40,389 bases of DNA from a bacterium (GTDB taxonomy: Bacteria; Patescibacteriota; Saccharimonadia; Saccharimonadales; Saccharimonadaceae). Each line of letters starts with the position of its first letter. Position 1 is the first letter of the stretch. The position numbers and the translations under genes are program-made. Below, one piece after another: positions 15,407 to 21,244 of this stretch. The notes under the pieces were generated by a model, which saw nothing but the letters and a program-made list of their open reading frames with translations, was not told the origin of the DNA and made no database searches. The stretch lies in the NCBI GenBank assembly GCA_021781475.1, contig JAJXWT010000007.1:1-40389 (forward strand). The letters run 5' to 3'.

Positions 15407-15763
15407 ATGGAGGAGTTTGCAAACAACGAACCAGGCGATAATCACGACGGTGTGTTAGATGCTGAGAAAAAACTGACAATAACGCCCATCCACGACCAGG
15501 TTCAGGTTGATACCGAAATCAACGCCCAGGTAACCGCAAGCCACGCAAACAGCGCGCCGATTGGAAACATTGCGAGCGACCAAGAGTCAACCGGTGAGGC
15601 ACCATCGACACCAGTAGCGCCCGTGGCGGCGGCCGAGGCGCCCCTGCACGCACCGGCAAAAGCCACCAAGCATGTATCCGCCCTACGCCCTAAGTCGTAC
15701 CGCTCAATTATTATCATGGGGGTTATTATTATGCTGCTCCTTGCGCTCCTGCTAATTCGTTAA
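15407..15763 (+). CDS. C-tail-anchored protein with disordered acidic/Pro-Ala body (hypothetical)
   Basis: The 118-residue protein is polar and low-complexity for about 95 residues (acidic start MEEFANNEPGDNHDG, then PVAPVAAAEAPLHAPAKATK) and ends in one membrane helix (IIIMGVIIMLLLALLLIR). That makes it a tail-anchored protein with a long cytoplasmic part. No family was recognised. TAGACT ends 9 nt before the ATG and no ribosome binding site is seen. An intrinsic terminator follows at 15788. Confidence 0.6.
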   Translation: MEEFANNEPGDNHDGVLDAEKKLTITPIHDQVQVDTEINAQVTASHANSAPIGNIASDQESTGEAPSTPVAPVAAAEAPLHAPAKATKHVSALRPKSYRSIIIMGVIIMLLLALLLIR

Positions 15764-15787
15764 CACTCACGCTGCACCAAAACCACC

Positions 15788-15818
15788 AAAAAACCCGCTC
15801 TTACGAACGGGGTTTCTG
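15788..15818 (+). terminator. Intrinsic terminator after the tail-anchored protein gene
   Basis: AAAAACCCGCTC and GAACGGGGTTT pair with one mismatch around TTAC. Convergent transcription from the KH gene could also use it. Confidence 0.6.
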
Positions 15819-15905
15819 ACACATATAAGGCTCTCAAACCTTGTTGGTTTGCTCGCGTAGAGCTTTTTATCTCGCAGTTCAAGTAATGTGTTGAACTAGT
15901 GCTTA

Positions 15906-16310
15906 TTATATATCGAGGTCGTCTAACTCCGCAAGTTCTTTACGGGACTTTTTTGCAAAGTCAGATTCGTTATCCACAGGCTCATCTGTAGAGTTGTCCA
16001 CAACGCTCACTACGGCTGCTGGTTCTTCGTCCGAACTGATTGTCGCCACTGGTTCATCGGGGTTATCGTTGTTAACGATTTTAAGGTTGTACCGGGCGCT
16101 ATTTTTTGTACCAAGGGCTCGCAAAAGCGTCCGTAGGCTTTGTGCGGTGGTGCCCCTGCGGCCAATTACCCTACCAAGGTCTTCGGGGTTAACTGTCAGC
16201 GTTAGCAGTACGCCCTTTTCGTCAATAATCCGCTCAACGCTTACGTCAGCGGGGTTTTCTACAAGTGATTTTACGATATATTCTACGAATTGCTGGTCAA
16301 TACTCGACAT
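15906..16310 (-). CDS. KhpA-like KH-domain RNA-binding protein with acidic tail
   Basis: The first 80 residues match the small KH protein KhpA/YlqC: FVEYIVKSLVENPADVSVER then PEDLGRVIGRRGTTAQSLRT, with the GxxG loop read as GRRG. KhpA binds RNA, often with KhpB, and is commonly encoded beside rpsP and trmD. Here a further 50 acidic, disordered residues (PDEPVATISSDEEPAAVV then KKSRKELAELDDLDI) extend it to 134 aa, about 50 more than the usual size. GGAGGG precedes the ATG. Confidence 0.88.
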   Translation of the reverse strand: MSSIDQQFVEYIVKSLVENPADVSVERIIDEKGVLLTLTVNPEDLGRVIGRRGTTAQSLRTLLRALGTKNSARYNLKIVNNDNPDEPVATISSDEEPAAVVSVVDNSTDEPVDNESDFAKKSRKELAELDDLDI

Positions 16311-16365
16311 TTGATGCCCTCCATTGTCTCTGTCTTACTGTTTTATATCGTGCTTATATTATACA

Positions 16366-16905
16366 CTAGCGGACCTTCAGCAAATAGTTAAACCCAGCGC
16401 CAAGCACCGCCGATTTTGTTGTTGAGTCCATGTCGCTATTCGTAATCATTGACTGGTCGCTGCCCAGTGTTTCGAGCTTTGCCACAAGATAATAGTGTGA
16501 GTTTGTGGCAATTGTATTGTAGGCCGCATAGGCGCCGCGAATACTTTGGTTGCAAGTTGACGCAGTATCGGTTAGGCTCACGCAGCCACTCGGGTCGTTC
16601 AGCTGCTTATTCGAGCTATCAAATGTTTTGAGGCAGCTGGTAATGGTTGGGTTGGAACCATACGTAACGTTAGTGTAGCCGCTCATTGTGTTGGTAGTAT
16701 CACCACACGCCGCGTTCCAGGTCTGGTTTTGCGTTGCATAAATTTCAATCTGTTTGGCAAGCGACGCAATATCATTTTTGCGGATAGCATCCCGCGCACG
16801 TGCCTGCACACCGTTATAGGCCACAATCATAATGCTCGCTAATATGCCAATAATCAGTATGACTAGTATAAGTTCAATGAGTGTAAAACCGCGCCGCTTA
16901 ACCAT
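16366..16905 (-). CDS. Type IV pilin-like protein, 179 aa
   Basis: The prepilin signal is unambiguous: leader MVKRRG, cleavage before F, Glu at mature position 5 (FTLIE), then a hydrophobic helix (LILVILIIGILASIMIVAY) leading into NGVQARARDAI as in major pilins. The globular part has four cysteines that can form disulfides. The start at 16905 is chosen because TACAAT ends 7 nt upstream (16913-16918); further upstream ATGs would sit in the promoter. It is the best candidate for the main pilin subunit in this window, but the assembly genes are elsewhere. Confidence 0.88.
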   Translation of the reverse strand: MVKRRGFTLIELILVILIIGILASIMIVAYNGVQARARDAIRKNDIASLAKQIEIYATQNQTWNAACGDTTNTMSGYTNVTYGSNPTITSCLKTFDSSNKQLNDPSGCVSLTDTASTCNQSIRGAYAAYNTIATNSHYYLVAKLETLGSDQSMITNSDMDSTTKSAVLGAGFNYLLKVR

Positions 16906-16927
16906 TACCATTATTGTAGCACGCGCG

Positions 16928-17155
16928 CTATATGGGCACACCCCAGCCAATAAAGACTGGCGCCGGTAAAACATCAAGGTACACATAGCCTATTGCACTA
17001 GGCGACGACGTGGCGCCAGCGCCAACGTTTAAATAGATATAGCCTGTTGCACTAGGTGTCGGCGCAACAGCCGGCCCAACGTTAAGGTAGATATAGCCCG
17101 TTGCGTCAGGGCTCACGTCCAACTCCCCGCTACTGCGAGCACGCGGAGGACCCAC
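16928..17155 (-). CDS. Overlapping 75-aa ORF with three GYIYLNV repeats
   Basis: The frame has a GTG start at 17155 and overlaps the end of the 17113-17961 gene by 43 nt in another frame. It encodes three tandem units of about 18-19 residues, each with a PxAxGYxYLxV core (twice ATGYIYLNVG, once AIGYVYLDVL), and ends in FIGWGVPI. No ribosome binding site stands before the GTG, so it could be reached by translational coupling or by a -1 frameshift from the upstream gene. The repeats make it unlikely to be chance. Function unknown. Confidence 0.5.
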   Translation of the reverse strand: MGPPRARSSGELDVSPDATGYIYLNVGPAVAPTPSATGYIYLNVGAGATSSPSAIGYVYLDVLPAPVFIGWGVPI

Positions 17156-17961
17156 AGCGATAGTGTGGCCGTACTGCTTAACGTACGTTTAAGCGTCATA
17201 ACCCCCGAAATCGTGCCTGGCGCCAGCGTGCCGGCACTTGCAGTTGAGGCAAACGTCACCCCGTCAGATGAAAGCGAATGCTGGCTCACTAATGTTGGCG
17301 ATGTGTCTGAAAGCGCGTTAAGCGACAGCTGCACGCTATTGGCCGTAAGCGTTGTTGATAGGTTCTTGACCCTAAACGTAATGGTTGCGCTCGATCCCTG
17401 TGGCACATCGCCCCAGTCAAAATACGCGCCGGTAAGGGCTTGGTCGAGCGTTGGGTCCCACAACGCGAGCCTGTTAGGGTTTTGCCCGGCACTTGGCGAA
17501 CCATACAGGTGTATTGTCGTAACAGTACCACCATTGTACATATTGCCCTTAATAGCCTTTATGCCAGTTTGGGTCGTTGCGGTAATATTGGTACGATAGT
17601 TCGGCGAGTACGGATTATTCTGCCCAGTAAGCACAGAACTCGCGATTGTTGTCCACGTGCCATCAACACCGTTTGTTGTGTCGGCAGACACCTGGATTGA
17701 GGTCCACCCGCCGTCAGCCCCGCGGTTTGAGTTGTCGTTATTTTGCATAAAGTAGCCAGCCAAGTCGCGTAGCTCCGGGAAAATGATCGCCATGCTCCCG
17801 GCATTCGCGGTGTACGCGTCTGCATTTTCGTTATTAAGCGTAATAACTTGAGCACTTGTCAGTGTCGTAATGCCACTCGTAGTATTAATATAGACAACCG
17901 TGCTTCCGTCGCGGTCATACGCCATTCGCAGGCCCGGTACATTTGGGTAATTACCAGCCAT
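17113..17961 (-). CDS. Beta-rich structural or surface protein, 282 aa (hypothetical)
   Basis: The start is MAGNYPNVPGLRMAYDRDGS, with GGAGG four bases before the ATG at 17961. The protein is rich in Thr, Ser and Asn, has no signal peptide, and reads as a series of beta strands; the second half (PQGSSATITFRVKNLSTTLT) looks like an Ig-like or CARDB-type fold. It ends LSLWVLRVLAVAGSWT. Such proteins occur as tail-fibre or extracellular contractile components, but no family was recognised. Its 3' end overlaps the repeat ORF at 16928-17155. Confidence 0.65.
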   Translation of the reverse strand: MAGNYPNVPGLRMAYDRDGSTVVYINTTSGITTLTSAQVITLNNENADAYTANAGSMAIIFPELRDLAGYFMQNNDNSNRGADGGWTSIQVSADTTNGVDGTWTTIASSVLTGQNNPYSPNYRTNITATTQTGIKAIKGNMYNGGTVTTIHLYGSPSAGQNPNRLALWDPTLDQALTGAYFDWGDVPQGSSATITFRVKNLSTTLTANSVQLSLNALSDTSPTLVSQHSLSSDGVTFASTASAGTLAPGTISGVMTLKRTLSSTATLSLWVLRVLAVAGSWT

Positions 17962-18022
17962 TGTTCCTCCGGCTACATTTAATTGCAAACATTACCGTTA
18001 TTATACTATGGCGTTGTGATAT

Positions 18023-18049
18023 AAAAAACCGCCCAGTAGGCGGTTTTTT
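18023..18049. terminator. Intrinsic terminator downstream of rpsP
   Basis: AAAAAACCGCC and GGCGGTTTTTT pair perfectly (11 bp) around a 5-nt loop. The T-run on the minus strand terminates rpsP. Confidence 0.9.
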
Positions 18050-18074
18050 ATATGCAAATGATAGATTTTGCGGG

Positions 18075-18425
18075 CTACTCAGCTGCCGCTGCCTCTACGG
18101 GCTCTTCTTTTGGCTGGTTTTTGCGCAATTTATCGGCTTTTTTTACGACACCGGCTTTTGTTGGGTCAAATTCTTTTACCCATTTTGGCATTTTCACGCC
18201 CGCATCTTTCAAAAGTTTGACAACACGTGGCGTTGGCTGTGCACCGTTGTCCAGGTACTTTTGAGCAGCCTCAACTTGAACGGTTGCCTCTTTGGTGTGC
18301 GGGTTGTAGCTGCCGACATAGGCGACCACGCGGCCGCTCGAAGGGTGACGGTTCGCTTCTTGCACGGCTAAACGATAGGTTGGGTAGGCTTTGCGGCCTA
18401 GGCGTTGCAAACGGATTGCGAGCAT
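18075..18425 (-). CDS. rpsP: Ribosomal protein bS16
   Basis: bS16 is a small-subunit protein needed for 30S assembly. The start LAIRLQRLGRKAYPTYRLAV and the segment VAYVGSYNPHTKE, then AQKYLDNGAQPTPRVVKLL, are typical. A Lys/Glu/Ala-rich tail of about 30 residues extends it to 116 aa, longer than the usual 80-90. AAAGGAAT stands upstream of the ATG. It is transcribed after rnc. Confidence 0.97.
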   Translation of the reverse strand: MLAIRLQRLGRKAYPTYRLAVQEANRHPSSGRVVAYVGSYNPHTKEATVQVEAAQKYLDNGAQPTPRVVKLLKDAGVKMPKWVKEFDPTKAGVVKKADKLRKNQPKEEPVEAAAAE

Positions 18426-18480
18426 AAAAAATTGATTCCTTTACTTCACTTATAAGTACTACTATTACTTCTGGCCCATT

Positions 18481-19245
18481 TTACTCTGTTTTTGGCCGCT
18501 TGTCAATCTGTTCATAGGCTTTTAGGGCCGCACGGGCAGCTTGCTGTTGGGCGGCCTGCTTGCTGGGGCCAACCCCCTTGCCCCTTAGCGTGCCGTTTAC
18601 ATAGGCACCAAGGGTAAACACTTTGTCGTGGTCGGGACCGACCTCGTCCATTACCTTATACACTGGCGTCGCGCCATCAACGCGTTGGCTCACCTCTTGC
18701 AGGTGGCTCTTGGGGTCGCGCCACGTGCCTTCGGCCAAAATGGTGTCGAGCTTACTTAATATGTAGGTATGCACGTACTCGCTTGCCGCGTCGTAACCCT
18801 TTTCAAGGTAAATGCTGCCAAGCACCGCTTCGAACGCGTTGGCACGGATTTGCTGCCGGGCACGATCGCCCCCTGCTTTTTCGCCCTTGCTCATACGAAT
18901 AAGTGGCTCGTACCCAAGCCGTTCACCAGCTTCGGCAATACTTTCGGTGCGCACCAGGGCCGCGCGCCAACTCGTCAGCACACCTTCTTGCTCCTGAAAG
19001 TTTTTGTATAGGTAATCTGTCACGATTAGTTCAAGCACGGCATCACCTAAAAATTCCAAGCGCTCGTTGTGCTCAGTGGTGCTTTTTTTGTGCTCGTTCA
19101 CATAGCTGCGGTGTGTCAGGGCGGTAATAAGCCATTCGATATGCGCAAATTCATACCCGAGTGTTTCGCGTGCCCATTGCTGGTAGGGCGCTACCGGCAT
19201 GCCACCAAACGTACTGGCTGGCTTTGTAGTTGTAGTTTCGTCCAT
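18481..19245 (-). CDS. rnc: Ribonuclease III
   Basis: RNase III cuts double-stranded RNA, for example in rRNA processing. The signature HNERLEFLGDAVLELIV carries the catalytic Glu64 and Asp68, a second acidic patch follows in ANAFEAVLGSIYLEKG, and a dsRNA-binding domain occupies about residues 170-245 (DPKSHLQEVSQ through GKGVGPSKQAAQQQAARAAL). At 254 aa it has a slightly long N-terminus. AAAGGAG precedes the ATG. It lies in the nusB-Nudix-rnc-rpsP run. Confidence 0.97.
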   Translation of the reverse strand: MDETTTTKPASTFGGMPVAPYQQWARETLGYEFAHIEWLITALTHRSYVNEHKKSTTEHNERLEFLGDAVLELIVTDYLYKNFQEQEGVLTSWRAALVRTESIAEAGERLGYEPLIRMSKGEKAGGDRARQQIRANAFEAVLGSIYLEKGYDAASEYVHTYILSKLDTILAEGTWRDPKSHLQEVSQRVDGATPVYKVMDEVGPDHDKVFTLGAYVNGTLRGKGVGPSKQAAQQQAARAALKAYEQIDKRPKTE

Positions 19246-19334
19246 ATATTCTCCTTTACAATTTTCATTGCCCAGGAGACTTCAGATGATGTGCAGTGCG
19301 CTACTGGCACGGTGCATCATATGGAGCCTCATAG

Positions 19335-19829
19335 TTATAAGTTTTCTTGGCGTATCCGTTTCATAGCCAATAGCATTAATTTACCAATGTCTTCGTATTC
19401 AATCAAATCGAGCGCTTCGTTAAACGGAAACCACTTAATGCCGTTCATCCACTCCTCTTTTTGGATTTCGTTGCCATCGGTTTTTACGCGCATTAGGTAT
19501 ACCTGTTGGGTAATAAGTACCAGCTTATCAATCCGGCGGTAGCGAAAATGGATTTTACCGAGCCAACCCAGCATATCAACTGCGTGTAAGCCGGCTTCTT
19601 CGCCAATTTCGCGGCGCGCGGTTTCTTGCGCGGTCTCGCCTTCCTCAACGTGGCCCTTAGGTATAGTCCAGCGGTCCTTGTGGTCCTGAATCAACAAAAT
19701 TTCAACATCGCCAGCCTTTGTACGCCGGAACACAATGCCCCCCGCCGTGGGCTCGCGAACAATTTCTTGAATACTTTGCTTGTTGCGGTTAAAATATTTT
19801 TTAAATTTGTCAAGATTCGGTGGTTGCAT
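19335..19829 (-). CDS. Nudix hydrolase, 164 aa
   Basis: A complete Nudix box is present, from [17 protein letters not shown] to GEEAGL, with the REUxEExGU core that binds Mg2+. The flanking [20 protein letters not shown] and [20 protein letters not shown] fit a diadenosine-polyphosphate or NTP-cleaning family member; the substrate is not certain. The ATG overlaps the end of nusB by 20 nt, so the two are translated from one mRNA. Confidence 0.92.
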   Translation of the reverse strand: MQPPNLDKFKKYFNRNKQSIQEIVREPTAGGIVFRRTKAGDVEILLIQDHKDRWTIPKGHVEEGETAQETARREIGEEAGLHAVDMLGWLGKIHFRYRRIDKLVLITQQVYLMRVKTDGNEIQKEEWMNGIKWFPFNEALDLIEYEDIGKLMLLAMKRIRQENL

Positions 19830-20274
19830 TAACGGGTGATTCCCCCTCTACAAGTGTACGGAACGCCGTGCCGAGCACGCCGTTTATAAACTTGCTTGAG
19901 TTATCGGACCCAAATGCCTTTGCCAGTTCAACCGCCTCATTAATAGCGACTTTCGGCGGCACTGTGCCTGCCCTATACAGCAGTTCGAACAGGCCAAGCC
20001 GCAAAATCGATCGGTCAATACGGGCAATCTGTTGGAGCGGCCATTCCGGCGCCATGGGCTGCAGCTTGCCGTCAAGTTCGTCAAGCTTACCCAAAACTCC
20101 ATGCACAAGCTCAGAAACAAATTCTGTATCATCAATCGCCCCTTCGTAGCGCTCCATATTGCGCGCCATGATATCATCGGCGCTTACGGTCGCGTCAGCA
20201 GATTGCGTACGGAATTCAACCTCGTATAAGGTTTGCAGAGCGACGATGCGGCCAAGGTGACGGTTTGATGCCAT
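19810..20274 (-). CDS. nusB: Transcription antitermination factor NusB
   Basis: NusB binds boxA RNA with S10 and supports rRNA transcription. The family pattern is clear: [17 protein letters not shown] at the start, [38 protein letters not shown] and [16 protein letters not shown]. Length 154 aa is typical. AGGAAC precedes the ATG. The gene follows rpmF by 56 nt. Confidence 0.96.
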   Translation of the reverse strand: MASNRHLGRIVALQTLYEVEFRTQSADATVSADDIMARNMERYEGAIDDTEFVSELVHGVLGKLDELDGKLQPMAPEWPLQQIARIDRSILRLGLFELLYRAGTVPPKVAINEAVELAKAFGSDNSSKFINGVLGTAFRTLVEGESPVNATTES

Positions 20275-20330
20275 AACTGTTCCTGTTGGGTCCTTTTGTT
20301 AAATAATTAAATAAACACGAAAAGTAAGCC

Positions 20331-20480
20331 CTAGGCGGCTTTCTTTTTACCAGTCTCGTTCTTAGTGGTGCGCACTTTTACAGGTGATTTTGCGTTCACC
20401 CTTCGCGCCAGCTCTAGTTTTAGGTGGCTGCGACGGGTACCGGTTTTGCGCGGGCTCGTTTGCTTTTTTGGCTCTGCCAT
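20331..20480 (-). CDS. rpmF: Ribosomal protein bL32, zinc-free form
   Basis: A 49-residue basic protein starting MAEPKKQTSPRKTGTRRSHL has the bL32 signature (M-A-x-P-K-K-x-T-S then R-R-S-H). It has no cysteine, so it belongs to the zinc-independent (C-minus) type. AAAGGAG precedes the ATG at 20480. It is followed by nusB, and the order rpmF-nusB-Nudix-rnc-rpsP points to one translation-related cluster. Confidence 0.93.
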   Translation of the reverse strand: MAEPKKQTSPRKTGTRRSHLKLELARRVNAKSPVKVRTTKNETGKKKAA

Positions 20481-20590
20481 TTGTAATGTTCTCCTTTACT
20501 CGGTGATAATAAACTTGGGTCTTATTATACAAAAAACTCGCCGTTTTCTCAAGTGTGGTTATGCTATTTTAGCTAAAATCTGAGCTATAG

Positions 20591-20619
20591 TTGACTTCTT
20601 AATTGTTTTGTGGTATAAT
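20591..20619 (+). promoter_or_regulatory. Consensus sigma-70 promoter of the lipoprotein gene
   Basis: TTGACT at 20591-20596 and TATAAT at 20614-20619 are separated by exactly 17 nt. The ATG at 20629 is only 9 nt past the -10, so the leader would be about 3 nt. Confidence 0.9.
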
Positions 20620-20628
20620 GAAAAGATA

Positions 20629-21186
20629 ATGAGTAATTTTTTACGGGATCATAATAAACTAGTTACCGTTCCAGCTACGTTAGCGTTTGGGGCGGCCGCC
20701 CTTTCGGGATGCTCAGTCGCCCCGGCCCACGCCCAAGACCGCGCCCCTGCCGCCTCCTTATGCCTACAAGATGGCGCCAACGAACGGACGCATCCATCCA
20801 TTTTTGGTGATGAAGGTGCCGAAGCCCCTGTTGCCACACTTGACCTAGACGGCACACCAAGTAACGCAGGACATACCAACGACAGCATGCACGACATTGT
20901 ATGCATACCAACAAAAAACGGTACCGTCGGCGTAGAAAACGGCGACTACGGCCAATGGTACGAACTAAATAATACCTACGTGCAAGACCTTTTGGAAAAA
21001 GACCCGTCAGCCATTAAAGATGGCTACGGCAACCCAGCGCCCGGCTACTACCTTAAGGCCCTTGGTAAGTTTGTTGGGCCACACGGCTGGCTAATCGACA
21101 ATGGGCAAATCCCTTTCGGTTTCGTAAACGAACAGCGAGCCGAGCCGATTAAGCAAGGCGAGCCGCTTCCACTCCAACACCAATAG
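20629..21186 (+). CDS. Putative lipoprotein, 185 aa (hypothetical)
   Basis: The start MSNFLRDHNKLVTVPATLAF leads into a lipobox-like GAAALSGCS, so the protein may be lipid-modified at Cys25 or so; an alternative signal peptidase I site follows (APAHAQ-D). Three further cysteines lie in the mature part. The rest (GQWYELNNTYVQDLLEKDP, PAPGYYLKALGKFVGPHGWL) is not from a recognised family. The in-frame TTG at 20608 is rejected because the TATAAT box would lie inside the gene. Confidence 0.65.
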   Translation: MSNFLRDHNKLVTVPATLAFGAAALSGCSVAPAHAQDRAPAASLCLQDGANERTHPSIFGDEGAEAPVATLDLDGTPSNAGHTNDSMHDIVCIPTKNGTVGVENGDYGQWYELNNTYVQDLLEKDPSAIKDGYGNPAPGYYLKALGKFVGPHGWLIDNGQIPFGFVNEQRAEPIKQGEPLPLQHQ

Positions 21187-21197
21187 GCAGTCCAAGC

Positions 21198-21240
21198 ACA
21201 CAAAGTCAGCGCACAACTAATGCCGTGCGCTCACTTTGTG
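21198..21240. terminator. Long hairpin between convergent genes
   Basis: CACAAAGTCAGCGCAC and GTGCGCTCACTTTGTG pair over 16 bp with one mismatch around a 10-nt loop. It lies between the lipoprotein gene and leuS and could serve both, although no long T-run follows. Confidence 0.6.
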
Positions 21241-21244
21241 ACAT

